From NCBI RefSeq assembly GCF_001613045.1, contig NZ_BDBP01000034.1, positions 29,553 to 93,552 of the forward strand: a stretch of 64,000 nt of DNA, written 5' to 3'. The position numbers and the translations under genes are program-made. The DNA comes from Nocardia lijiangensis NBRC 108240. GTDB lineage: Bacteria; Actinomycetota; Actinomycetes; Mycobacteriales; Mycobacteriaceae. Below, piece by piece: positions 15,051 to 24,773 of the stretch (the stretch's first letter is position 1; each line of letters opens with the position of its first letter). The notes below the pieces were generated by a model that saw only the letters and a program-made list of their open reading frames with translations, did no database searches and was not told the origin of the DNA.

Positions 15051-16524
15051 GCACTCCCTTCTGTTCACCACGGAACCGGCGGCGCAGCGCCCGATCGTGG
15101 CTGACCACCACTACCGCGCCCGGATATTCACCGAGCGCCTGCTCCAGATCCTCCACCAGCGCGAGCGACAGGTGGTTGGTCGGCTCGTCCAGCAGCAGCA
15201 GATCGTGCTCGCCCGCCAGCACTCCAGCCAACGCGAGCCTGCGGCGCTGCCCCTCCGACAGGGCGCCGACGGGGACGTCCAGCGCGCCGCGGTGGAACAG
15301 ACCGGTCGACAGCAGCGCCTCGCGGCCGTGGCCGTAGGCCTGCGCGACGGTCTGCGCCGGATCGAACGCGACCTCCTGGCGCAGGTAGCCGACTCGTCCC
15401 CTGATGCCGGCGTAGATCTCGTCCAGCAGCGTCGACTTGCCGGAGCCGTTGGGCCCGTCGATCAGCAGCCGGTCGCGCGGGCCGAGCGTGAGCCCGCCGA
15501 TCTCGAACGACTTCGCCTGTGCCGCACCGAATCTGCCGCGGAAGCGCAGCGGCTTCGGTGGCGGCGGCACCGGGTCGTCGGTGAGCCTGCGCAAGCGCTC
15601 GGCCGTCTGGCGCACCCGCGAGGAGATGGAACTCTGGACCCGGCCCGCGTTGCGGTCGTAGGCCATCTTGTTGTTGTCCTTCATGTTCCGGCCCGCCGCG
15701 ACCTGGTGCGCGGTGGTCGCGGAGAATTCCTCGAGCCGCCGGATCTCGCTCTGCCACTGCACATACGCCTGCTCCCAACGCTGCCGTGCCGCGGCCTTTT
15801 CGGCCAGGAAACCGGTGTAGCCGCCGCCGAATCGGGTGACGCCGCCGTGGTCGACCTCGATGATCGCGGTCACCACGCGGTCCAGGAAGATCCGATCGTG
15901 CGAGACCACCACGACGGTGCCGCGATGGGTGCGCAGGCGGTCTTCCAACCAGGTCAGGGCCGCTTCGTCCAGGTGGTTGGTCGGCTCGTCCAGCAGCAGG
16001 ATCTCCGGGGAGGCCGCGAGCAGGCAGGCCAGCCCGAGCCGCGCCTGTTCCCCGCCGGACAGGCTCGCCACGGCGCGCTCACGTCCGATGCCCGCGAGTC
16101 CGAGGCCGTGCATCGCCTTGTCGACCCTGGAGTCGGCGTCGTAGCCGTCCCTGGCTTCGAAGGCGGTGAGCAGCTCGCCGTAGGCGTCCATGTCCTGCGC
16201 GGCAGCGGCTTCCAGCATCCGACGCTCCAGGTCGCGTAGTTCGGCGAGGGCCAGATCGATGGCGTCGGCGACGGTCTCGCCCGCCAGTGTCTGGCCGAGA
16301 TAGCCGATGCCGCCCGGCGCGTCGACGGTTACGACACCGTCGTCGGCGCGCTCGGCTCCGATCATGACGCGCAGCAATGTCGATTTGCCCGAACCGTTTT
16401 CGCCGACGATGCCCACTCGCTCACCGGGCCGGACCGTCAGCGTGACGTCGTCGAGCACGCGGCGGTCGCCGTAGGACTTCGCAACACCCCGAAGGGTCAG
16501 TTGGGTGGTCAGGTGGAACTCCAA
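15037..16524 (-). CDS. ABC-F protein, probable ribosomal-protection resistance factor
   Basis: 495 aa with two ABC domains and no membrane segments. Domain 1 has Walker A GENGSGKST (about 41-49), signature LSGGE and Walker B LLLDEPTNHLD. Domain 2 has GPNGSGKST, LSEGQ and LLLDEPTNHL. The interdomain linker (about 245-335) includes GRNMKDNNKMAYDRNAGR, a pattern seen in actinobacterial antibiotic-resistance ABC-F proteins that enter the ribosomal E site. It precedes vgb with a 14-nt overlap and is divergent from a TetR. The start is a TTG without a clear ribosome binding site and could be slightly different. A housekeeping EttA-like role is less likely given the context. Confidence 0.85.
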   Translation of the reverse strand: MEFHLTTQLTLRGVAKSYGDRRVLDDVTLTVRPGERVGIVGENGSGKSTLLRVMIGAERADDGVVTVDAPGGIGYLGQTLAGETVADAIDLALAELRDLERRMLEAAAAQDMDAYGELLTAFEARDGYDADSRVDKAMHGLGLAGIGRERAVASLSGGEQARLGLACLLAASPEILLLDEPTNHLDEAALTWLEDRLRTHRGTVVVVSHDRIFLDRVVTAIIEVDHGGVTRFGGGYTGFLAEKAAARQRWEQAYVQWQSEIRRLEEFSATTAHQVAAGRNMKDNNKMAYDRNAGRVQSSISSRVRQTAERLRRLTDDPVPPPPKPLRFRGRFGAAQAKSFEIGGLTLGPRDRLLIDGPNGSGKSTLLDEIYAGIRGRVGYLRQEVAFDPAQTVAQAYGHGREALLSTGLFHRGALDVPVGALSEGQRRRLALAGVLAGEHDLLLLDEPTNHLSLALVEDLEQALGEYPGAVVVVSHDRALRRRFRGEQKGVHEFA

Positions 16525-16531
16525 TCGCTAC

Positions 16532-16553
16532 TTGTGTAGCTTTAAGCTAACAA
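16532..16553. promoter_or_regulatory. Palindromic operator between the ABC-F and tetR genes
   Basis: TAGCTT-T-AAGCTA (16537-16549) is a perfect 13-nt palindrome that extends to TTGT/ACAA on both sides with one extra base. It lies 8 nt upstream of the ABC-F start codon and 36 nt before tetR, well placed for repression of both genes by the TetR. Confidence 0.65.
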
Positions 16554-16584
16554 ACGATCCGCCCTAACGCAACAGGAGTTGTCT

Positions 16585-17166
16585 TTGGAGACCCAGAAAC
16601 GTCCGGGCGGCCGCAGCGCACGGGTCCGCGACGCGGTGCGCACGGCCACGTTGGCTGAGCTCACCGAGCACGGCTACGAGAGACTTTCCGTGGACGCGGT
16701 GGCCCAGCGTTCAGGGGTGCACAAGACCACGGTCTATCGCCGCTGGCGCAGTCCCGAAGGCCTGATCGCGGACGCGCTCGACCTGGCCGCCGCCGAACCG
16801 TGGCCCCTTCCCGACACGGGCACGCTCGCCGAAGACCTGCGCGCGCTGACCGAATTGGTACGGACCGGCTTCGCCGACCCGGAAGCGGGTCCGATCGCGA
16901 CCGCGTTCATCGCCGCCGCCATGCAGAACCCCGCCGCCGCGACCGCGCTGCACGACTTCTATCAGGCGCGCCACCGGCAGTCGGCCGAGATCGTGCGGCG
17001 GGCCGTCGACCGCGGTGAACTCCCGCCCGAGATCGACGCGGAGCAGGTCGTCCGCTTCGCCGTCGCGCCGATCTTCTACCGCCTGTTCATCTCCCGCGAA
17101 CCGGTGACCGCCGAGGACGCTCGCCAAGCCGCCGACGCGGCCCTCGCCGCCGCCCGCGCCCGGTGA
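16585..17166 (+). CDS. TetR/AcrR-family regulator of the ABC-F/vgb module
   Basis: A protein of 193 aa from TTG at 16585, preferred over the TTG at 16579 because CAGGAG then has 6-nt spacing. The N-terminal HTH (ATLAELTEHGYERLSVDAVAQRSGVHKTTVYRRWRS) is clear; the C-terminal domain ('TetR_C' type with PEAGPIATAFIAAAMQNP) binds an unknown inducer. It is divergent from the ABC-F/vgb pair with a palindrome in the 60-nt gap, so it is likely a drug-sensing repressor. Convergent with gcvP, separated by a strong terminator. Confidence 0.9.
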   Translation: METQKRPGGRSARVRDAVRTATLAELTEHGYERLSVDAVAQRSGVHKTTVYRRWRSPEGLIADALDLAAAEPWPLPDTGTLAEDLRALTELVRTGFADPEAGPIATAFIAAAMQNPAAATALHDFYQARHRQSAEIVRRAVDRGELPPEIDAEQVVRFAVAPIFYRLFISREPVTAEDARQAADAALAAARAR

Positions 17167-17184
17167 GCCGGCTTCCGAGTACGC

Positions 17185-17228
17185 GAAGGCCGCCGCGTCG
17201 AGGTGCTGTCCTCGGCGCGGCGGCCTTC
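17185..17228. terminator. Bidirectional terminator between tetR and gcvP
   Basis: A 13-bp perfect stem GAAGGCCGCCGCG/CGCGGCGGCCTTC lies between the convergent genes, 18 nt after the tetR stop and 8 nt after the gcvP stop. Confidence 0.75.
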
Positions 17229-17236
17229 ATCAGGTG

Positions 17237-20059
<2,823 letters not shown>

Positions 20060-20130
20060 GGCAGCAGCTCCATGGTCGGGCGGGTCGAGCCGTGTCGTTC
20101 GGTTGACGCGGTGTCGACGATTACCAGCCC

Positions 20131-20335
20131 TCCCCCTCTGTCGTGGTGCCTGAGAGATTCGGGCGCCGGCCGAAACCGGTTCCCTTTCCCCATGGGCGGG
20201 CGGCCCTGCGCACAGCGCAGACCACCGCTTTCCAGAGGCGCCGAAGCCCGTACGGTCCCTGTTGCCTGAGAGATTGACGGGGAGGTGCTGCTCCTTCGGC
20301 GCCCGGTCTGCTCGAGACCGGAACTCTCCCGCACG
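20131..20335 (-). ncRNA. Tandem glycine riboswitch
   Basis: Two glycine aptamers in series on the minus strand. Aptamer 1 (about 20335-20241) opens with GGGAGAG, has the GGCGCCGAAGGAGCA core and closes with AATCTCTCAGGCAA. Aptamer 2 (about 20240-20131) opens with TCTGGA pairing to CAGAGG at the end, and contains CCATGGGGAAA and AATCTCTCAGGCACC. These are the conserved gcvT-type motifs, and cooperative two-aptamer forms are typical. It sits in the gcvP leader. No obvious terminator follows aptamer 2, so control may be at translation. Confidence 0.93.
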
Positions 20336-20428
20336 GCGGCGACGCACCGTCAGTTTATGTCGCCTGTCCGCGAAACGACGCCTCCGCCCCGGTGTCGCCC
20401 TCGTCACTCCGTTCCGCGGACAGCGAAA

Positions 20429-20458
20429 GGCCACCGTCCCGCGTGGGTGACGGTGGCC
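20429..20458 (-). terminator. Terminator of the MerR-family gene
   Basis: Perfect 10-bp stem GGCCACCGTC/GACGGTGGCC, 10-nt loop, followed on the minus strand by TTTCGC. It lies 15 nt after the stop. Confidence 0.75.
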
Positions 20459-20473
20459 GGATGCCGCCCGGTC

Positions 20474-21067
20474 TCAGCCGGTGGCTCTGTTCATCCTCGC
20501 CTTGCGCCGGAAGGCGAGCTCGTCCTCCGGTCGCTCGGTTGCCGTGCTGGCGCGCTCCGCGGGGAAGTTCGCGATGGCGCCGGTCAGCTCGCGCATCGCG
20601 CCGCTGACAGCGATACCGAAGACACCCTGCCCGCCCTGCAGTAAATCGACTACCTCCTCGGGCGAGGTGCACTCGTACACCGAGGTGCCGTCGGAGAACA
20701 GGGTGATGCCCGCCAGATCCTGGACGCCCCGGCTGCGCAGATGATCGACGGCGATGCGGATGTTCTGCAGCGAGATCCCCGCATCCAGCAGCCGTTTCAC
20801 GATCTTGAGAACCAGGATGTCCTTGAACGAGTACAGCCGCTGACTACCCGAACCCGCCGCGCCGCGAATGGACGGCACGACCAGTCCCGTCCGCGCCCAG
20901 TAGTCGAGCTGCCGGTAGGTGATCCCAGCGACCTGGCACGCGCTCGGCACTCGGTAGCCGACGAGTTCATCCGGTACGGAGTCGTCCGGGAACAGGCCGG
21001 GCTGCACCTCTGAGCCCTCGGTCGGACGAACATCCGGCCGCCGCACATCCTGCGATTGCTCTGCCAC
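20474..21067 (-). CDS. resR: MerR-family regulator (Rv1830/ResR-like)
   Basis: A protein of 197 aa from GTG at 21067 (GGGAG site). The N-terminal winged helix is of the degenerate MerR type (YRVPSACQVAGITYRQLDYWARTGLVVPS), with the second wing near GSGSQRLYSFKDILVLKIVKRLLDAGISLQNI. A C-terminal domain with GITLFSDGTSVYECTSPEEVVDLLQGGQGVFGIAV matches mycobacterial Rv1830 (ResR/McdR), a regulator linked to growth and division control and altered in drug-tolerant clinical strains. The order between gcvP and the bifunctional nuclease is the same as in M. tuberculosis, which supports orthology. The palindrome upstream (21169-21190) may be its own operator. Confidence 0.88.
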   Translation of the reverse strand: MAEQSQDVRRPDVRPTEGSEVQPGLFPDDSVPDELVGYRVPSACQVAGITYRQLDYWARTGLVVPSIRGAAGSGSQRLYSFKDILVLKIVKRLLDAGISLQNIRIAVDHLRSRGVQDLAGITLFSDGTSVYECTSPEEVVDLLQGGQGVFGIAVSGAMRELTGAIANFPAERASTATERPEDELAFRRKARMNRATG

Positions 21068-21168
21068 TGACCACTCCCTTGCTCCGCAGACGCCTCGCCT
21101 CATCGATGGCCCGGCTCCGTGATGACCAACAACCCGTCATTCCGGACGTGGCCCAACTATCGAGATTA

Positions 21169-21190
21169 CTCCCGTTGATTGTCTCGGGAG
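21169..21190. promoter_or_regulatory. Inverted repeat upstream of the MerR gene
   Basis: CTCCCG-N10-CGGGAG, about 100 nt before the GTG. On the minus strand TAATCT and GATAGT follow and may be -10 elements. MerR proteins bind inverted repeats in the promoter spacer, so autoregulation is possible. Confidence 0.4.
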
Positions 21191-21265
21191 CGACATCATC
21201 GGACCAAACGCGACGCGCGGTAAAAGTCTTCAGCTGTAGTTGAGGTCTAGAAGATTCTCGGAACC

Positions 21266-21739
21266 TCAGCTGTCGGTGGCCTTGAAGTCGTCCGGCGACA
21301 CCGACTCGAGGAACTCCTTGAACTTCTCGACTTCGTCCTCGCGTTCGTCGGGCATCACCAGACCCGCCTCCTCGAGGACCGCTTCCTCGGCATGGATCGG
21401 GCAACCCACCCGCAAAGCGATGGCGACCGAGTCGGACGGGCGTGCCGAGATGCGTAGCTCGTTGTCGAAGACCAGATCCGCGTAGAAGGTGCCCTCCTGC
21501 AGATCCACGATCCGGACTTCCTTGAGGGTGTGTCCGAGTTCGGTGATCAAGATCTTGATCAGATCGTGGGTCAGCGGGCGGATGGGCGTCACCCCCTCCT
21601 GCTCCAGCACGATGGCGGTCGCCTCGGCCTGCCCGATCCAGATCGGAAGGTACCGGTCCCCGGATGCCTCGCGCAGCAACAGCACAGGCTGATTCTGTGG
21701 CTGCTCGACGCGGATGCCGATCACGCGCATTTCACTCAT
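21266..21739 (-). CDS. Bifunctional nuclease domain (DUF151) protein
   Basis: A protein of 157 aa, orthologue of M. tuberculosis Rv1829 by sequence and position. The conserved core is RVEQPQNQPVLLLREASGDRYLPIWIGQAEATAI, PLTHDLIKILITELG, and ISARPSDSVAIALRVGCPI, the family signature. The plant homologue acts as a nuclease on DNA and RNA; the bacterial role is unsettled. The ATG overlaps the stop of a 26-codon mini-ORF (ATGA), so translation is likely coupled. A hairpin with arms TTGAGGT/ACCTCAG overlaps the stop codon region. Confidence 0.92.
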   Translation of the reverse strand: MSEMRVIGIRVEQPQNQPVLLLREASGDRYLPIWIGQAEATAIVLEQEGVTPIRPLTHDLIKILITELGHTLKEVRIVDLQEGTFYADLVFDNELRISARPSDSVAIALRVGCPIHAEEAVLEEAGLVMPDEREDEVEKFKEFLESVSPDDFKATDS

Positions 21740-21816
21740 GCCTGCGCCTCGCTAACGCTCGGCCCCGGCATGCGCGAAGCACGCTGAAACATGATTCGCT
21801 CGCTGCGCTCGCTCAT
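21736..21816 (-). CDS. Conserved mini-ORF / translational-coupling leader, copy A
   Basis: 26 codons from ATG at 21816, behind GGGAGG with 7-nt spacing. The peptide begins MSERSERIMFQ and ends MPGPSVSEAQA. The stop TGA overlaps the ATG of the nuclease gene, and the conserved 3' part (GCGAGGCGCAGGCATGA) also supplies a GAGG site for that gene. A related ORF with the same two ends lies at 53200-53271 before an unrelated polymerase gene. The conservation of ends at two unconnected loci suggests a dispersed element that couples translation. The function of the peptide itself, if any, is unknown. Confidence 0.6.
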   Translation of the reverse strand: MSERSERIMFQRASRMPGPSVSEAQA

Positions 21817-21963
21817 AGCACTGCCTCCCATATTCGCCGGCCGCCCCACCTGACCGCTGCAGAGCTCGCCGTACCACGAGTCTAGGCGAACCCCCAGCGG
21901 TGCTGCGATCGGTGTGCACAGCCGAAATCGGCGTGTTGCCGGGGTGGAATACAGGTGCGGAAG

Positions 21964-22800
21964 TCAGCTTCCGAGAGAGTTGCGTACCGAGGCCTTCACC
22001 AGGCAGGTGTGCAGAGTCAGCGACAGTGCCGCAAGTTCGCGCACGGTTTCCTCGGCCCTTGCTCGCGCGCCCGCGTCGCGGCTCTTCGCGATCGGCGCGG
22101 CGATCTGGGCCACCAGCGCGGCCTCCCGGTCCGCGGCCAGCTTGAAGGCGCGCAGATGCCGTGCCTCCAGGCCGAATTCGGCCATGGCGCGGGCGGTTCT
22201 GGCCAACGTCACCGCCTCGCCGTCGAAGAAACCCGCGGCACCCGGGGTGATCAGGTTGGCGCGGATCAGATCGTTGAGGAACTTCTCATCGATCTCGGCC
22301 TGCTCCAGCAGATCGGCTCGGGTGAGCCGGATTTCGTGATCGAAGCGCAACTCGTCCGGCGAGACCTCGCTGGGCACCACGCCGAGCCTGCGCGGCGCGG
22401 CCTGCCGCGAGACGCGGCCGCCCTGCGCGACGGCGGATCCGGAATCGGCGGCCGTGACCGGCCCCGACTCCGCACCGCCGGGGCGACCGGAGTGCGCCCG
22501 GGCGCGGGCTTCCCGCACACCGAGCGTGGCCGCCCCGCTGTCGATCGCTTCCAGTTGTTCCTTGATCACCTTCAGCGGCAGGTACTGGTCGCGTTGCGCG
22601 GTCAGCACGAACCTGAGCCGTTCGCAGTCCGCGATCGAGAATCTGCGGTAGCCGGACGGCGTGCGCTCCGGTCGGATCAGGCCCTCGGACTCGAGGAACC
22701 GGATCTTCGAGATGGTGATGTCGGGAAAATCGGGTCGCAGTAGGTCGAGCACGGAGCCGATCGACATCCCTCCGCGCGCCCACTGCGCCGCGCCCGTCAC
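21964..22800 (-). CDS. ftsR: MerR-family regulator FtsR
   Basis: 278 aa from GTG at 22800 (GAAGGA site); an open frame continues upstream into garA but is not needed. The N-terminal MerR domain reads MSIGSVLDLLRPDFPDITISKIRFLESEGLIRPERTPSGYRRF, nearly the Rv1828/FtsR sequence; then a variable Ala/Gly-rich linker and a C-terminal helical domain (LRFDHEIRLTRADLLEQAEIDEKFLNDLIRANL). FtsR activates ftsZ transcription in Corynebacterium. It follows garA closely, as in mycobacteria, so both probably share a transcript. Confidence 0.9.
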   Translation of the reverse strand: MTGAAQWARGGMSIGSVLDLLRPDFPDITISKIRFLESEGLIRPERTPSGYRRFSIADCERLRFVLTAQRDQYLPLKVIKEQLEAIDSGAATLGVREARARAHSGRPGGAESGPVTAADSGSAVAQGGRVSRQAAPRRLGVVPSEVSPDELRFDHEIRLTRADLLEQAEIDEKFLNDLIRANLITPGAAGFFDGEAVTLARTARAMAEFGLEARHLRAFKLAADREAALVAQIAAPIAKSRDAGARARAEETVRELAALSLTLHTCLVKASVRNSLGS

Positions 22801-22912
22801 AGCGCCGAGTCCTTCACACACCTCGGCGCCCGCGGCGCGAGCGACGGGCCCGGAGGCGGGAGCGGAGCGTGACCATGCAGGGACCCGCGAACGCCGCCAT
22901 CCGAACCAATGC

Positions 22913-23398
22913 TCATAGACTGCCCGCACCCGCCGAGGGCTCGTTCACCGAGGCGCGCGGTCCGGTGAGGAACACGAGACGGAACTTGCCGATCTGCACC
23001 TCGTCGCCGTTCTGCAGCTCCGAGGAGTCCACCGGCTCCCGATTCACGTAGGTGCCGTTCAGGCTGCCCACGTCCACCACCTGGAAGGTGTCGTCGTCCT
23101 GCCGGAACTCGGCGTGCCGACGGCTGACGGTGACGTCGTCGAGAAAGATGTCACTGTCAGGGTGGCGGCCCGCCGAGGTGGTCGGCTGATCCAGGAGGAA
23201 TCGCGATCCCGCGTTCGGTCCGCGCTTGACGACCAGGAGGGCGGCGCCAACCGGCAGGCCCTCGACCCCTTGGACCGGCTGTTCGCCGGTCTGCTCACCG
23301 GAGCGCGACGCGTCGACCTCGTTCAGGAAATCCGCGCGGAAGACCGACGTCGTCTCGGCCGCGGTCTCCTGGTAACCCGGGTCTTTGTTCTCGCTCAC
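22913..23398 (-). CDS. garA: FHA-domain regulator GarA
   Basis: 161 aa. The N-terminal ETTSVFRADFL (about 15-25) is the phospho-acceptor motif targeted by PknB/PknG; the FHA domain (about 55-145) has GRHPDSDIFLDDVTVSRRHAEF and GSLNGTYVN, with the phosphothreonine-binding Arg, Ser and Asn. Unphosphorylated GarA binds and restrains 2-oxoglutarate dehydrogenase and glutamate dehydrogenase and stimulates glutamate synthase; phosphorylation folds the tail onto the FHA domain and turns this off. It sits between gcvH and ftsR as in M. tuberculosis. Confidence 0.97.
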   Translation of the reverse strand: MSENKDPGYQETAAETTSVFRADFLNEVDASRSGEQTGEQPVQGVEGLPVGAALLVVKRGPNAGSRFLLDQPTTSAGRHPDSDIFLDDVTVSRRHAEFRQDDDTFQVVDVGSLNGTYVNREPVDSSELQNGDEVQIGKFRLVFLTGPRASVNEPSAGAGSL

Positions 23399-23562
23399 CG
23401 TTTCTCTCCTCCTCGAACCTGATTATCCATGCAAGCAGGTGATGCTTCGCCGACACGACAGGTCGTGTCGCTAGAACACCGGCACCGGATGCCGGTAGAT
23501 CTGTTGGCTTTGACCGTACCCTGCCGGGGCGTGCCCGTGCAGGTGGAACTGGGAAGGCCGCG

Positions 23563-23961
23563 TCAGCCCCCGATAACTCCTTGATAACCTGCTGCATCCA
23601 GCAGTTCACCCAGCGTGACATCGAGCCCGGCGGCGTCGTCGGCCTCCAGCTCGAACAGCCACCCATCACCGTACGGATCGGTGTTCAGCTGCTCCGGAGA
23701 CTGGGCGAGTTCTTCGTTCACCGCAACAACTTTCGCGGCGAGCGGGGCGTAGATGTCGGAAACGCTCTTGGTCGATTCGACCTCGGCGATGCCCTCGCGC
23801 GCGCTCGCTTCCTTCCCGACCTCGGGCAGCTGCACGAACACGACGTCGCCGAGCTGCGACTGCGCATAGTCGGTGATACCGACCCGCACCCGGTTCGGGG
23901 CGACCCGGCGCACCCACTCGTGCTCTTCGGTGTACCGCAGATCCTCGGGGGTTAGGGGCAC
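23563..23961 (-). CDS. gcvH: Glycine cleavage system H protein
   Basis: 132 aa from GTG at 23961 (AAGGA site 9 nt before). The lipoyl-lysine is K65 in EVESTKSVSD; LRYTEEHEWVR, VGITDYAQSQLGDVVFVQLPEVG and LNTDPYGDGWLFELE are the usual H-protein blocks. Lipoylated GcvH shuttles the methylamine group from GcvP to GcvT. It lies 42 nt after pgsA2 and is followed by garA, the order seen in mycobacteria. Confidence 0.97.
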   Translation of the reverse strand: MPLTPEDLRYTEEHEWVRRVAPNRVRVGITDYAQSQLGDVVFVQLPEVGKEASAREGIAEVESTKSVSDIYAPLAAKVVAVNEELAQSPEQLNTDPYGDGWLFELEADDAAGLDVTLGELLDAAGYQGVIGG

Positions 23962-24003
23962 TAGGCGTCCTTTCGTAGTGAACGTTGCACGCAACCTTAT
24001 CGG

Positions 24004-24645
24004 TTATGGGTGACGGTGCCCCACAGCCGGTATCGCTCGCGCCACCGCAATGGCCTTGCCCGCGTAGAGCACGCCGGTCCACAGGTACACCGCCGTGCCC
24101 CAGACCAAGAATGCCCCACCGAAGGCCCTTCCGAAACCGTCGAGTGCCCAATCCATCTGTCCGGCAAGCAACCAGGGCAGCGCGGACATCAGCGCGAAAG
24201 TGGCGGCTTTGCCCAGATAGATGACCTCCGGCGGGTCCAGGTTCCGCCGTTTGTACACCGAGAGCGTGAGGGTCAGCGCCAGATCGCGCCCGACGAGCAG
24301 CAGCGCGACCCACCACGGGAGCAGCCCCCGGATCACGAAGGCCAGCAAGGTGGTCACCAGGAACAGCCGGTCCACGAAGGGGTCGAGCAGCGCGCCGAGG
24401 CGCGAGCCCTGGTCGAGCAGCCTGGCCAGCTTGCCGTCCAGGAAATCGGTCACGCCGCTGGCGACGAGCAGCGCGAAAGCCCAGCCGTCGGCCTCTTCGA
24501 CGAGCAGCAGCCACAAGAACACCGGCACACCGATCAACCGCAGCACGCTCAGCACGTTCGGGACGGTGAGGATGCGGTCGTCGAACACCCCGCCGCCGGT
24601 GTCGGCGCGCTCGCCCGGTTCGGTCGTCCCCGATTCCGTTGTCAC
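24004..24645 (-). CDS. pgsA2: CDP-alcohol phosphatidyltransferase (PgsA2-like)
   Basis: 213 aa from GTG at 24645. It has the CDP-alcohol transferase motif DG-x2-AR-x8-G-x3-D-x3-D, seen as DFLDGKLARLLDQGSRLGALLDPFVD (about residues 70-95), and six hydrophobic segments, e.g. VLSVLRLIGVPVFLWLLL and LLAFVIRGLLPWWVALLLV. It probably makes a phosphatidylglycerol- or cardiolipin-type phospholipid, as the Rv1822 position suggests; the exact alcohol acceptor is not resolved. It leads the run towards gcvH. Confidence 0.9.
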   Translation of the reverse strand: MTTESGTTEPGERADTGGGVFDDRILTVPNVLSVLRLIGVPVFLWLLLVEEADGWAFALLVASGVTDFLDGKLARLLDQGSRLGALLDPFVDRLFLVTTLLAFVIRGLLPWWVALLLVGRDLALTLTLSVYKRRNLDPPEVIYLGKAATFALMSALPWLLAGQMDWALDGFGRAFGGAFLVWGTAVYLWTGVLYAGKAIAVARAIPAVGHRHP

Positions 24646-24743
24646 ACGCCAGTGCTTACCGCACGAACCCCCGGCGCCGCCATCCGGGCTCGCCGCGGGT
24701 TTACGCCACAACGCCCACCCTGAAAGAATGACTATGAAACTAT

Positions 24744-24762
24744 CTCATCATCAGTAGATGAG
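24744..24762. promoter_or_regulatory. Inverted repeat before the GMC oxidase gene
   Basis: CTCATC-N7-GATGAG ends just before the AGGAGAGG ribosome binding site of the 24774 gene. The surrounding AT-rich stretch (24723-24756) probably holds the promoter, so this may be an operator. The arms are only 6 bp. Confidence 0.35.
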
Positions 24763-24773
24763 GAGAGGATGTC

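Larger units (their letters stand above)
20060..20473 (-). other. gcvP leader region
   Basis: The 414-nt space between gcvP and the MerR gene is occupied by a 70-nt untranslated segment next to gcvP, the tandem glycine riboswitch, the region that must hold the gcvP promoter (about 20336-20428, no clear consensus seen), and the terminator of the MerR gene at 20429-20458. No extra protein gene is evident. Confidence 0.7.

Noticed and set aside
14725..16239. A 504-codon plus-strand frame over vgb and the ABC-F gene
   Set aside because: The ABC motifs and propeller repeats on the minus strand are decisive; the plus frame is antisense noise.
24730..24756. A 9-codon ORF (ATGAAACTATCTCATC region) before the GMC oxidase as a leader peptide
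   Set aside because: Too short, no ribosome binding site, and it overlaps the inverted repeat and probable promoter.
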